A DNA stretch of 47,112 bases from Spirogloea muscicola (lineage: Eukaryota; Streptophyta; Zygnematophyceae; Spirogloeales; Spirogloeaceae): NCBI GenBank assembly GCA_009602725.1, contig WELB01000015.1, forward strand, positions 908,470 through 955,581. The letters are read 5' to 3'. The translations under genes were made by a program, and so were the position numbers. The notes beneath the pieces are model-generated. The model ran no database searches. It was not told the DNA's origin and was given only the letters and a program-made list of their open reading frames with translations. The number at the start of each line of letters is the position of its first letter. The stretch's first letter is position 1. Of this stretch, positions 9,426-20,247 are shown one piece after another.

Positions 9426-9677
9426 CCTCCCGCACGCGTAATATGCATCGTAAGCAGCTGCCACGAAGTTCTCAACCACAGCTTTGGTCCCCTTGGAAGG
9501 GTCGCTGGTAGTCTTACAGACCTCTGTCGTATTGTGCAGAATGTGTCTGACAGCCTTCAGTGTGTGCTTTTCAAAAATTATTTGTGATTCCTCGCTGACG
9601 TCTGGCCACACTTTCAGCATATCTTCTCCAGATTCTTTGACAGTGGTGTGAAGCTTCATACACAAGCAGATAACCAA
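9426..9677 (-). CDS. Probable internal exon of an unrecognised protein
   Basis: An 84-codon open stretch bounded by an AG acceptor (ACCGAG before TTG) and a GTATGT donor, phase 0 at both ends. The translation reads as real protein: LCMKLHTTVKESGEDML, then FEKHTLKAVRHILHNTTEV and NFVAAAYDAYYACGR. Helix-favouring, amphipathic and lacking low complexity, it is the only such exon candidate in 7-11 kb. I do not recognise the family. Possible upstream exons lie near 9.9-10.4 kb on the same strand (a frame with RPPEDSSARPASVGESLVA), but I could not join them. Confidence 0.4.
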
Positions 9678-10149
9678 CTCGGTCAGTTTTATCGTGCTTT
9701 TTCAATCAGATGAGTACTGTGCATGGGGTAAACAACATGGACGTTAATTTGTCAGTTATCTTGGTAAGTCGGAAATAAATTTGAATCACATGTACTTAGG
9801 CTCATCACTTTGGCAGGTATTGATATCAGACATCTTGACACAGCCTCCAATTTTCAGCAGCTGAGGGCTGCAGCAAAATGCTGTCTCGTGATTGCCAAGC
9901 CTTCAGTGACCATGCAGATATGAAGCTTTTTTGCTGACACGGGACATAGAGCCTCTCTTCGTCTGAAAGTCTGCTAAGATCTGGCCAGGAAGTGCAACAA
10001 GGCTTTCACCTACTGAAGCTGGCCTTGCAGACGAGTCCTCAGGAGGGCGCTGAGCTTCAGCCACACTGCTTGTCATCGATGCGAGTTGCTGCTCTGCAAG
10101 GCACACAGGCGTTGACTCAGGGCCTTCCCGAAGCGCCAGAAGGGGAGGC

Positions 10150-10370
10150 GACTGCGAGGTGCTTTGTCAGAAGTCGTCAGAAGCGCGGTGAGGCGCCGCC
10201 AGCAAGCCGTGCGCGCGCGGATGGAGTGTGTACTGAGTGTTGGAGGGCCCGAGTGGCCAAGCGGCGGCGCGGAGGGCAGCGGACGGGGCAGAGTGGCGCA
10301 GGCAGAGGCGGCGGCGCACGCGCGAGGCAAAGTAGCCAGTGCCAGCGGAGGCTGCCTACCTTGATGACGG
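10150..10370. promoter_or_regulatory. CpG-rich island
   Basis: A sharply bounded GC-rich, CG-rich block in otherwise AT-richer DNA. Similar islands coincide with the first exons of the recognised genes at 24.3 kb, 31.5 kb and 44.4 kb. It may mark the 5' end of the gene whose exon is at 9426-9677; on the minus strand a CATCAAG/GTAGGC donor sits at its edge near 10360. This is inference. Confidence 0.3.
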
Positions 10371-10439
10371 ATGGGCGCTGGGTGGCAGAAGTACTTGGAC
10401 TTTGCCGTCAGGTTTTGGACATCAACTAGCAACCTATAC

Positions 10440-10565
10440 TTGCTGACCCGTAGTTATCAAGCGGGTCGGCTAAGCAGCAAGATGATGTAATCTGTAGGTT
10501 GCTTGTCTTTGTACTTTGTGGCCACTTAGGCCTTCATCACTCGCTTCAAATGTGCAAACCCGTTG
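10440..10565 (+). repeat. Dispersed repeat with tgcttgcctttgtactt core (copy 1)
   Basis: Begins gacccgtagttatcaagcgg and contains ttgcttgtctttgtactttg, ggccact and aggcctt. Related copies are at about 14340-14400, 14550-14650 and 22165-22240. No coding potential is recognised. Confidence 0.45.
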
Positions 10566-10619
10566 AGGCGCACACTGTCGTCCAATCAGTGGCATCGATG
10601 ACTTTCTAATGTTGACAGG

Positions 10620-11023
10620 CAGCATTGGTCGCCCAGCCCAACGTAATGCGTACCAGGGCCCAGAATACTAATTTAGCAGACCTAGAGCCCATCTCCGAAG
10701 TCTTGCCAGCTCCTCCCTTGATGTTGGAAAGGGCAGTCTGCAGTCTGCTCCGCTCCCTACAGGCGCAGCAGCAGTCAAAGGGCAGTCCCAACAGACGCAC
10801 ACTAAGAGACTGGTTAAGAAAGCTCCACGAGAGCCTCAAGTGGGAGCAGAAAAGGTCTGGGTGTTCTCCACTTTGTTGCTCATCTTGTATAGCTAATCTC
10901 AGTCCAAGGAAAGAGTGTGGTCCCCAGGTGGACAACTCACTCCCCTTTCTGGCCACTGCTTGCCCGACTCTACTGCTCCAGGCTTGCCACATCCGGCCGT
11001 TGCTGCTTGTGGATGCTTCTTGA
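10620..11023 (+). CDS. Hypothetical ORF, doubtful
   Basis: A 132-codon frame with a plausible protein-like middle (LERAVCSLLRSLQAQQQS, then RRTLRDWLRKLHESLKWEQK) that would be helical and basic. The antisense strand carries an equally long frame, so the open length is weak evidence. No family is recognised and no clear splice-bounded exon was found. Confidence 0.2.
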
Positions 11024-11385
11024 TCACAAGGTACGAGCTGCTGACTATGCTGCCTGCAGGAGGCTAGTAGGCCTTTTTCCCAACTTGCTTGGTAAGGACA
11101 GGTAAATTAGCTCATGTGCAAGAGACATTGTTGTGACCGGCAGCAGGTTGTTTTGCTCAACTAAGGCAGCCGGTCAATTGCCAGAACTGACTGCCTCTGA
11201 ATAGATGGACTTCAGATTTGTTTGGTCAGTTAGCAAGTGTATGTAGAAGAGATGTTGTGGTGCTTCACATTGATTGTGAGAAAGTCTGGTGCATGACTTC
11301 GCATAGAACATCTCTCCCAAGCTCGCTTCAGCTGCCATATCAAGCTTTCAGCGAAAGTAGCTGCAGTCTGTTACTTCGTCTGATC

Positions 11386-11788
11386 TCCGCCGTGGAGACA
11401 GGGCAGCCCCTTCGCCCTTTGCCCCTTCGGAGGTTGCCAGGCCATCCAACCTCGCTGTTGCCCATCAGCTACTGTCTTCATCCTACTAACAGTTTCTAGT
11501 ATATCCAACCTCCGTGTATCTCGGAATGCCAGAAGTCCCGGTCCTCTGGCAAGCAATGAAGACTGCAAGTCCACTCACGCACAGCCATCTTCTGGGGCTA
11601 GTGAGCCCGTCATCTTAGGAGCTGGCCGCTATGCTAAGAAGGCTACTGACTGCTCACAGCCACCCCCTCGTGAATGCTTACCTGCCGCTCCTGCTCCGCT
11701 TGGCTTCTCACGAAGAGTCAATATTTCCACCGCCCGTCAGTATCTCTCGATTGAGCCCGAGAGTGAGAGAGAGGCGAAGGGGGGGTAG
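11386..11788 (+). CDS. Possible 3'-terminal exon, unrecognised
   Basis: An open frame without an internal Met start runs to a TAG at 11786-11788. Its last third reads SRRVNISTARQYLSIEPESE, followed by a short acidic-basic tail. The RVxI/F-like segment and the Ser/Thr-rich context look more like a regulatory tail than chance sequence. No upstream exon or family is recognised. The retroelement-like sequence starts just after the stop (about 11790-11880). Confidence 0.25.
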
Positions 11789-11799
11789 AAAGTGTTAGC

Positions 11800-12438
11800 T
11801 CACCCAGGGAGCAAGGCTGCAAAAGGGCCAGCCCAGTTGAAAGGGCTGTTTAGAAAGGGCATTGAAAGGACTGTGTGAAAGGCCGGATATGCTGTGTGGA
11901 TAAATCAAAAGGAGGCTGGGACCGCAGTGACCATAGTGACCCAAAATAGAGGTTCATCTTGCTTGATCGATCAGCGATTGGCTGTTTACCTGCGTGCTAT
12001 CTCCTTTCTGTCTCTTCTGTCTCTTCTTTTTTTCCTTTCGCCCACCCCCAACCCGACCGTTGGCGCGCCCGCGCTTGCCCCCCGCGCCGCCGCCGCCGCC
12101 GCCGCGGCGGCGGCGGCGGTCCTTTCGCCCCCCGCTGCCGCCGGCTGGCGAGCTGGCGCCGACGAGCTCATGGCCGCGCCAGGCCCCGGGGCTTCTTCGG
12201 GCGCCACGCTCAAGGCCGCGCCAGACCCTGCCCCCGCCCCTCTGGTTGCCTCGCCGCTGCCGAGTTCCCCCGGTCACCCTCGGCTGGGCAGCAGTTCCCC
12301 GTGCCTGCGCCAGCGACAGCTGCTCCTCCCGACGCTTCAAGCCCCGCGGCGGCGGCCTCGGGCGCCCCGGCCTCCTCTACCCCGGCGGGAGCCGAGCTCG
12401 TCCTCCCCTACCAAGCGCCTCCTGTCTTCACGGGCAGC
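11800..12438. other. Retroelement-like fragment then GC-rich low-complexity tract up to the gap
   Basis: 11800-11880 shows gcaaggctgc and ccagccc words of the retroelement 3' module. From 12050 the DNA becomes extremely GC-rich, with a (GCC)n/(GGC)n inverted pair at about 12088-12119. Long Ala/Pro/Arg-rich frames cross into the gap in all three frames. No gene is accepted. Confidence 0.45.
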
Positions 12439-12676
12439 NNNNNNNNNNNNNNNNNNNNNNNNNNNNNNNNNNNNNNNNNNNNNNNNNNNNNNNNNNNNNN
12501 NNNNNNNNNNNNNNNNNNNNNNNNNNNNNNNNNNNNNNNNNNNNNNNNNNNNNNNNNNNNNNNNNNNNNNNNNNNNNNNNNNNNNNNNNNNNNNNNNNNN
12601 NNNNNNNNNNNNNNNNNNNNNNNNNNNNNNNNNNNNNNNNNNNNNNNNNNNNNNNNNNNNNNNNNNNNNNNNNNNN
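12439..12676. other. Assembly gap (238 N)
   Basis: A run of undetermined bases. It lies between a GC-rich trinucleotide tract and a sequence that matches, in reverse complement, the end of the repeat insertion at 22.56 kb. A repeat-induced assembly break is likely. The N length may be estimated. Confidence 0.99.
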
Positions 12677-12836
12677 TGTGCTCACCCGTGGGTACAAGCG
12701 GTACAGGTCGAGTCGTCATGGCCCCCGTCAGCACGGCTCTCCCCGCTGTGTGGCACCTCCAACCCTCCTTTCCAATGTATTGGCTTGAATTGGCCTCCCT
12801 TTCAATTCATGCGCCCCGCGCGCCTTCTCTCTCTTT
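12677..12836 (-). repeat. Repeat element end plus core repeat, minus orientation
   Basis: The 19 bases tgtgctcacccgtgggtac at 12677-12695 are the reverse complement of 22558-22576. The core repeat itself lies at about 12780-12834 in minus orientation (starting ccaatgtattggcttgaatt). Between them is tacaagcggtacaggtcgag, repeated with changes near 12895-12915 together with catggcccccgtcagcacgg, a local duplication of about 190 bp spacing. Confidence 0.6.
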
Positions 12837-13045
12837 CCCCCACCCGCCCTCCCTCCTGCCATTGCTGCTTCCTCAACCTCCTCTAGCAGCTCCACAAGCG
12901 GTACCGGTCGAGTCGACATGGCCCCCGTCAGCACGGCTCCCCCCCGCTCTGTGGCACCTCCGGCCCTCCTAGTATAGGGCGTCTTTTCATGTAGCCACAT
13001 TCTTTGGGCTGCATTCTTTGCACTTTCTGCATTTTCTGCCTGAAC

Positions 13046-13110
13046 AATGTAATGGCTTGAATTGGCCTCGCTTTAAATTCATGCGCACCGCGCGCCTTCT
13101 CTCTCTCTTC
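13046..13110 (-). repeat. Core repeat copy, diverged
   Basis: Contains aatggcttgaattggcctcg and catgcgcaccgcgcgcc, differing from the 1168 copy at several positions. It is followed by a ct microsatellite, as at 12835. Confidence 0.65.
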
Positions 13111-13169
13111 AGGACCTCATTACATTATCCTTGGGCCGACCTTTTGAAACCACACATAGCTGTGTATTT

Positions 13170-13735
13170 TTAGCGCCCTTCTTTCGACCCTTTGGACCTT
13201 GCCCTTTTTTCTGGGCTGTCTTTTCACAGGGGACCCACTTCCAGGGGACCCACTTCCAGGACCCTAGCCTCTCTGATTTGCGGCTGCTTAGCAGTGGTTA
13301 CTGAGTGATTTGTAGCTGCTTTCTTTCTTTGTGTGCTTTGGTTTCTTAGCGCTTCCTCTGGCTTCCTCTGGCCCCCTTCTCGTTCTTTGTTCATTCTTTT
13401 TTGGGCTGGCTTGTCCAGCCCCTATCCTCAATGGGCGAGCCCTTTCTTTTCACAACCCTCGCCCCGTTTAGACACCTTCAGACCCTCGCTCCCTCACGAG
13501 CTTGTTCATTTCTTTGGGCTGGCTTCTCACAGCCGTCAATCTGATTAGTGACTCTCCTGTGTGGTACTTGCTTAGTTATGTGTTTCTGCGCTTTCAGAGA
13601 AAGGGCTCGCCCATTGAGGATAGCTTTCCGGCCCCCCTTCAGACCTCTTCCATTCTTTTCGGGCTGGCTTTTCACAGCCTCGCCGCTTTAGAAGAGCCTC
13701 TTCTGACAATGGGCGAGCCCTTTCTTCTGACACCA
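13170..13735 (+). repeat. Retroelement 3' modules, plus orientation
   Basis: A 12-bp unit ggggacccactt is duplicated in tandem (about 13230-13256). Next comes a segment (13258-13445) almost identical in order to 23599-23800: gctagc-like start, ctctgatttgcggctgct, gcgcttcctctgg, ttcattctttt, gggctggct and ctatcctcaatgggcgagcc. A second module follows to 13735. No coding content is accepted. Confidence 0.55.
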
Positions 13736-13739
13736 GTGT

Positions 13740-13972
13740 TGACCCAGCCGCGCTGTATTCCGCAAGCAGGGCGAGCATCCGACTTCAACGCCGCTGACTC
13801 GCTAGCGCAGGTGTTTCGCATGCCCCTGTCCATATTCCTCCAGCAGATAATGGCCCACGCTTTGCATCTGCGTGCTGGCCATGCTCTAGCTGCAGCCTCT
13901 GGCTTTCGTCAAGGGGACTGCTTTCTGGCGGCCAGTCTTCCTGACTTGCGGCTGCCAATTCAATCTTACTGA
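13740..13972 (+). mobile_element. Truncated retroelement ORF C-terminus
   Basis: An open frame ends in the family C-terminus: ADSLAQVFRMPLSIFLQQ, HALHLRAGHALAAASGF and RQGDCFLAASLPDLRL before the stop. It is 5'-truncated and is followed by a plus-orientation 3' module to about 14100. It is collinear with the minus-strand copy at 6372-6923. Confidence 0.5.
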
Positions 13973-14109
13973 GTGATCAACCTACATGGTTTTTGCATAG
14001 CTGTGTGCTTCTGGCTCCTTTTGGCCCTCTGGAAAGCGTCCATTCTTTCTGGGCCGGCTTTTCACAGCCCCCGCCCCCGTTGGAAGAAGTCGCTACTGAT
14101 AGGGACTCT

Positions 14110-14485
14110 CACAGCCATTGCCTAAGAAGAATTGCCTTACACTGAAACAGCTCTCAAATATAATAAGGCATTGGAAGAGCTCACCTTGAAGCTGGTCAAT
14201 ATATCCGCTAGTGGCACAAGAGCTTGCCGTCCAGTATTCGAGCGTCAGTTAGCGACCTCTCCGTGTGTATTAAGTGATAGGGGGCCTGAATGAGTGATGG
14301 AGGGCTTCTACGTGCTGTGGTAACTGAGCGACCGACCCTGCAGGTGATGTACATCTGTCAATGTGCTTGCCGTTGTACTTTACCACTCAGGCCCTGCGTC
14401 ACACTGTTACCTTCTTAAACCCCTTAGCATAGAATTTCGTCTCATGTAGCCCCACTGCTTTTCTCACGAGCTTTTACCTGAAGAA
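14110..14485. other. Unassigned sequence with one dispersed repeat copy
   Basis: Holds the tgcttgccgttgtacttt repeat at about 14340-14400 (relative of 10440). Otherwise nothing is supportable. Confidence 0.4.
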
Positions 14486-14650
14486 TGTATTGGCTTGCAT
14501 TGGCCCACCCTTTCATCTCGTGCGCACCGCGCGCCTTCCTTTACTTTCAGACCCGTGGTTAATAAGTGGGTCAAGCTGCAGTAGGTGACATACGTTCATC
14601 AGATGTGCTTGCCTTTGTACATTGTCATTTTGGCCTTCGATTGTCTTAAT
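14486..14650. repeat. Core repeat (diverged, minus) followed by dispersed repeat copy
   Basis: 14486-14541 is the most diverged core copy (tgcattggcccaccctttca, gtgcgcaccgcgcgcc). 14550-14650 is the tgcttgcctttgtacattg repeat. The same two families also lie close to each other around 22165-22490. Confidence 0.5.
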
Positions 14651-14734
14651 TACTCGAAACGTCTTCCTCTCGTTGACCGAGCTGCTTCTCCGTCTTGCCT
14701 GATTGATTTCAATCATTCTCAGCCAAGTGAGGCC

Positions 14735-14950
14735 CTGCCTCCAACGCCGCCGCCGCCGCCGCTTTGCCGTCGCCGCGACGGCGGTCGGGCCCTCCGTCTC
14801 TCGCCGCCATGGCTGGCGCCTCTGCCCGCCTCACACTGCAGCCTCTGGATCCGGCCTGCGCAACCTCCGCCGGAGGATCGATGGGCGCTGCTCAGATGTC
14901 AGTAACAGGTGTGCAGACGGCAGAGCCAGTCCCTCCTCTCGTCGTCACGT
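14735..14950. promoter_or_regulatory. GC-rich island with GCC repeat upstream of the PILS gene
   Basis: A (GCC)n run at about 14747-14762 is followed by CG-rich DNA. It lies 400-600 bp before the PILS start at 15341, so it may be a promoter-proximal island or hold a 5' UTR exon. Short ORFs across it are not accepted as genes. Confidence 0.35.
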
Positions 14951-15340
14951 TGGCTTGAAGATCCACTGGTTGCTCAATTGGCTACTGAGCGTTGTCTAGT
15001 TTCTCTTATGAGCTCCTTGAATCAGCGCAGATAAGAGTTGCGCGCCCTCTCGATCGCCACAACCATATATTGCAGTCAGCCCTAGGCGACCCTTATAGAA
15101 AAGAGAGTGAATTCAATGACGAATGCCCATCTTGGGATCCTGCAGTGCGGCCGAAGACTGCAGGTCTTGTCGCGAGGGGATGAGGTCGCAGGCGGTACAT
15201 TGGCCATGACTGGGAGCTCCTTGGCTTGGAGAGGCGGACTTTCCTGGCGGCAATTCATTCAGTGGAGCAACTGCAAAGCTATTACAGCGATAACCGTATG
15301 ATCGTGGGAAGTAAGAGCCGTGGGAAGCTGGAAAATCAGG

Positions 15341-18300
15341 ATGATTGCCAGCATGGACATCCATGTTGGGCAGTCGCCTACGCAGCTGCTGGTCTTTGCA
15401 GTCCTGCCGATTGCGAAGGTTCTTGTGATGTGCTCCTTCGGTCTCCTCATGGCCTCCTCGTACGTCAACCTGCTGACGCTGGACAACCGGAGGCTTCTGA
15501 CCAAGGTCTGTGTGCTCCTTGCTCTCATATTCATTTCCTGGACGATGGCCTCAGTCACCAGAATCACTCAAGGGCAGAGGAGTAGACTCCTCTTCCCTCT
15601 TGCACAAACTCTCATCGTTGTTGGCTAGAGTCAAGTAGTGTTGAGAGTGCTTGGTTCTGTCTGAGTATTTAAGCAAGTCACATTTGCGCAGCATGCTAGT
15701 GACAAGTCCACGACTGTAATTCAGGGAAAGCAGTCTGCACCACCTTGAGCAGAATGTCATGTAGAATACAACTGAGCAAGCTGATCTGTGGGTTTTTGAT
15801 AGAGCTTCGGACTAGCAAGACTGCAATTAAGCACTGTTAGCAAGTCCTTAGCTCTGTCAGAAGTCTGCGAGAAACAGCGACAGATGCTAGATAAGAATAG
15901 ACTAGTACTCAAGGATGGTTATTGACAGCCCGATTGTTTTCTCAAGCTGTCTCATGCAGCTGGTCTTCACGATATTTCTGCCTTGCCTTATCTTCACGCA
16001 GCTGGGCTCGGCCGTGACATTCTGCAAAATGCTAGAATGGTACGTTATTCACATGTAAGATGAATCAGGGTTGCCACACCTTTTGGTGGATATTAGCTTG
16101 CAAGCTCTGCTTTCTACCAATGTCCCAGATGTGGCCGATGTGATTAAGAATTGCAAAGCATGACTGCATCAAGCAACACAAGGCGTCGCTTATAAATTTG
16201 TATATTGTATAGTGTCATTGCACACCCAAGATTATGAGGAATGAATTTTCAGGTAAGGCTTGTCCTTGTACTTCTGTACTTTGAGCTGGCAGGTGGTTCA
16301 TCCCAGTTAATGTGCTAGTAGGAGCTTTTGGAGGATGTGCAATCGGCTATGCAGTTGCATATCTTTTCAAGCCGCCACCGGAGTTCTTCAACCTCACAGT
16401 TGTCATGATTGGAATAGGTGAGGCAAGCTCTCATAAATAGTCCACATCTTGAGCTTTGCCTTACCTGCTGCTGGCTGACGCGCTTACACTTATTTTTTCA
16501 TAACTGCAAAATACAACTGTTCAATCCAATCAGGCTCATTCAGCTTACAGCACAGGGGGTGAGGGTTTCTATTAGCTGGTGTGTGGACACACATTGAAGC
16601 ATTCTCTCAGTACTTTGTAGCCATCTGTTATCTGTTTCAATCCGAGTGTCATGTATCTGCTCACGTACCCAAAGATTGCCTCACTTGTAGTACCTCCAAG
16701 CAAACCAAGAGGAAGAGGGCTTCTCTGCTAGAGGGCTTCGTCTACCCTGTGTATAAACGAAATAGCAACATGGCACTCCATGTTGCTACCGTCGTACTCC
16801 CCTTCTGGCATGGAGTGCTTGACTGCAGTCAAGCCAGAACTTATCACTACGTCCATTGCAGGGAATATTGGCAACATCCCGCTTGTCCTCATAGGCTCAA
16901 TCTGTGAAGAGAAGGACAACCCCTTTGGCGCTTCCGAAGTTTGCAATGAAAGAGGTGTTGCATACATCTCCTTTGGCCAGTGGGTAAGTGTACAGAGCTT
17001 GTATCTGTCTTGTGTTTTCCTTGAAAGCGTCACAATCTCATGTGCAATATGTCCTGCATCATCTATTTGTGAGTATCTCAATAAGCCCTGGCTTAATGAC
17101 ATTGTGCAGGTCGGAGCAATTATTGTCTACACGTATGCATACAAGATGCTGGCACCACCTGACATGCCTTCTGTGGCTCCCACGGAGTATGAGAGCCACG
17201 ATGAGAAGAATGAGGATGCTGTCACTGAAAACGATTCAGATGACAATGCGAGCTTCGAGGTGTCACTTATTCCCAAAACAGATACACAGCAAGGGGTAAG
17301 AATTCGCAACCCAGTAGCATACAATTCGTTCTATTGTGTCACACACAGACAATCTGCCTTGCTTAGATAATACTCGTATGTGAGGCTGCTCTGTCCCTTT
17401 CCGATCACAGAGTCATCTGTATATTGGGGGACCTGGCAGACGAGTTTGAGGCTTCCTAGCCAAGTGACACAGGCCTCTGAAATGGCAGGTCCTCATACGC
17501 ATTACACGTGCACTTAGGGCAGTGCGATACCATGACGTCTTGCAGCCGCCTGTTGTTGCATCAGTAAGAAGCAAACTCTCACAGAACAAGGCACATGCAC
17601 TGCAATCGACATGTTGCTGCTGCTCGATTTTTCTACTTCTTTTTTTTTGGAGATTTGAATGTTTAGGATTTCTGAGGTTACACGATTATCTGTGCTTGGA
17701 CATTGGTAATTTCTCACGCTGCAGTATTCATTGTCACATGACCAGCGTTTCCTTGTTCACAGCTCCTTGCAATAGCAGCTGGTGCCATTCGGCCTCTGAA
17801 AGGCCTACTATTTGAGCAGGATGCGCCCCTGTACTTCATCACCGACAGCCTCAACATGATGGGGTATGTGTTGTTCCTACTTGGCAGGACAGTCTCAGGG
17901 CATCAAGAGAAGGTAGAGAATGTAGTTAAGCCTATTTCTCATTATTGTTGTTGGTCAGTAAGGTATACTTTTCAGCGTCAGCTCTTAGCATACAGGTAAC
18001 ATTCTTCTTTAGTTGATAATGCATCTCATTAAAGTGTATATTGCCTTGCAGGGGTGCCATGATTCCGTGCATCATGCTTGCGCTTGGCGGCAACCTTATT
18101 CAAGGTAATAAATAAGAAGCTCAAAGCAGAAGCGCGACTTGAAAGCCCGTGTCGTGCTGATGACACTAGTCCTTGAATATCAATTCTGATTCTCTTATTC
18201 ATTCTTTAGTATAAATATTCATTGGGTCTGCTTGAGCAGTGTCCCCTGTCTACTTCTCCAGGACCTGGAAGTTCCAGCCTTGGGTGGCGGACGACAGTCA

Positions 18301-19116
18301 TCATCACAGTTGTCAGGCTAATATTGGTCCCTCCATTTGGACTGCTAATAGTCTACCTGGCGGATAGACTTGGGTACTGATATATTCTGTGCATATCTCC
18401 ACGTCCTTGTATTACATACTGTAGCCACATTACAATCTATCTGGCAGCAGGCAGTGAGGATTGCTTTGGCTAGTTGTTGCTGTCAGGTTTTGCAATGGGC
18501 TTATGAAATTATTGAGATGTGTTTGCAGATTCTTACCTCCTGGTGATACGATATTCAGATTTGTCTTGCTGCTGCAACATTCCATGCCAAGCTCCATCCT
18601 AGCAGGTGAATGTCTAGGGTCAACGGACATTGACCCAAGAATCAATGTTTCTGGATTCTGGGGGACCTCAAGCGAGCCAGATGTAGAGTATGTTCATGAC
18701 ATTGTTGTTTAATATTCTGTAAATACTGCATACTTCCACTTCTCTCCAATTAAAGATAGACAGATTTTCATATGAAGCAAGACAGCCAGACGATTGTGAC
18801 TGTACTTAGACCATGTGACATTAGCATCAGAAATTGAGCTACTACCGTAATGGAGCAGTAGGAGATGTCCTCACTCCTTGTGAGGACATACCCTGAACTC
18901 TAAACCCCTAGACCCTTAACCCTAAACCTTAAACCCAAACCCTTGAAACTTAACATGTTGTCTCTGACCTGGTTGTCTTGAGCTTAATCAGGTGCCGTGG
19001 CGAGCTTGCAAGGCTACGCCGAGAAGGAGGTAGCTGCAGTGCTCTTCTGGGAGCACATCTGCGCCATAGTCACCATGGCTGGCTGGCTGGCCCTGTATAT
19101 GCGTTACCTCTTCTGA
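15341..19116 (+). CDS. PIN-LIKES (PILS) auxin-efflux-carrier-family membrane protein, 11 exons
   Basis: Exons: 15341-15505, 15960-16039, 16293-16417, 16862-16983, 17110-17295, 17489-17563, 17763-17863, 18052-18104, 18262-18373, 18529-18605, 18992-19116. All introns are GT-AG, phases agree, and the model gives 406 residues. Family landmarks in order: FLPCLIFTQLG (61-71), WWFIPVNVL (82-90), KPPPEF (108-113), GNIGNIPLVLIGSIC from 124, SFGQWVGAIIVYTYAYKM, a short acidic cytosolic loop (about 177-226), LQPPVVASLLAIAAGAI, FITDSLNMMGGAMIP (276-290), FVLLLQHSMPSSILAG and VAAVLFWEHI near the end. This is the ten-helix PIN/PILS fold. In land plants PILS proteins sit in the ER membrane and control intracellular auxin; substrate and location here are inferred. 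The length matches plant PILS (about 390-460). The Met at 15353 is an alternative start. Intron 10 holds telomere-like repeats. Confidence 0.93.
18891..18955 (+). repeat. Degenerate telomere-like tract in PILS intron 10
   Basis: Tandem variants of CCCTAAA are readable (for example cccttaaccctaaacctt). It lies 36 bp before the last PILS exon and within the intron 18606-18991, so it must be compatible with splicing. Confidence 0.75.
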
Positions 19117-19556
19117 GAATACCCAGTCCCAGCTAACAACGTGGACATAGAAAGGGTACCAAGCTCAGAGACGCGTCTGCGCGTACTCCGATTGCTGCGT
19201 TGCTATTTCCAACGTAGTCATCTGAAGAAGCTCATGTATTAATCGTCATATTCCCACAGCCTTCTCTTATACAATCATCCCACTGCCTCATCACCACCAT
19301 ATTTGCAGTCCTCACTTATGAGGTCATGCTATACCCACTCAATTAAGCACTTCGCAAGCTTGTCACATAGCGAAGCCCCCAAGAAGCAGGCGCATTGTCT
19401 GCATGTAAGGCAGGCTAAAATTCCTTGACTGGTAGTGGTACAACTCAAAGCATGAGGTGTACAACCCCCAATTATGAGCAGCATCTCGTATTTTTGGTTA
19501 GCAAGATGTAATCTGCTCACGCTACAGTGCTGTCATTGTATTAATACATTGGTGCT
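19117..19556. other. PILS 3' flank, nothing assigned
   Basis: Downstream of the PILS stop and upstream of the minus-strand Cys-rich exons. No feature is supportable apart from likely 3' UTRs of both. Confidence 0.4.
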
Positions 19557-19558
19557 CT

Positions 19559-20247
19559 TTAGGCTTGGGAGAACCTCGGCTCGTCCTTCAGGCCATAGAT
19601 GCCTTTTCCTGCAGGCGCAACATTAGGCGGACTGGCAAAGTCGTTCTTTATGGAAGAGTTGCTGCAATGTCCTGTCAGCAGTGTACTGTGGCTGAGGCAT
19701 AACGGCCTCCTTTGTTGTTGAGCTGGAAACTCTTTATTCCCGTGCATTCCATCTTCAGCAAAAGTTGATGTGAAAGTACTGTGGATGGTGAAGCAGAAAG
19801 GCCTTAATTCAAGTTTCATGTCTATGTGCCTAAGTAGTGCAATGGTGGTGCAATTAAAGCTGCAAATAGGGGGCACAGGCTGGGGCAACTCACCATCATC
19901 AAGGGTGATCGGCACAGCGCCACAAACCTTCTGGTAGAAGTCCACAGGCCCAGCTGCGCCAATTATGGCATACACATACCTTTCATTGGTTCACAGAACG
20001 TGTGTAAATCTTTGCACAGTGGCAAGCAGTTGACAAGGGGAGTGGTCACTGGGCATGTGCTGCAGAAGGTTGCATCTAAGTCAGCAAACGAATCGTGGTG
20101 GCACTTAGAAGGTGCAGAAGACAGGAGTGCCGCTGCAACCACTGCTTGGGTTAATAGTGGAAGTCCATTGTCACTCTCCAGTACGTTATAGAGGGCCCTA
20201 TCGCAAGGACAAGCTGTTGCATCTGTGACCTGGCTGCGTGAGGTCAC
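19559..20247 (-). CDS. Cys-rich, possibly folate-receptor-like protein (partial model)
   Basis: Two open minus-strand stretches seem to be exons of one gene. The first (up to 20247, ending near 19980 at a GTATGTG donor) reads CPCDRALYNVLESDNG, KCHHDSFADLDATFCSTCP and LVNCLPLCKDLHTFCEPMKG. The second (from about 19975) continues YAIIGAAGPVDFYQKVCG, probably splices again, and the 3' part reads FPAQQQ and GIYGLKDEPRFSQA before the stop at 19559. The CxxCP...VxCxPLCxxLxxxC spacing resembles folate-receptor-like proteins of plants (the Arabidopsis At5g27830 type), which are secreted. That resemblance is from memory and weak. The start, signal peptide and internal intron are unresolved. Confidence 0.4.

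Noticed and set aside
10245-10285. tRNA-like gagtggccaagcgg in the CpG island
   Set aside because: Only a box A resemblance; no remainder of a tRNA and a GC-rich background.
11894-12972. Three long plus-strand ORFs crossing the gap
   Set aside because: Their length is created by N bases read as open codons and by GC-rich low complexity.
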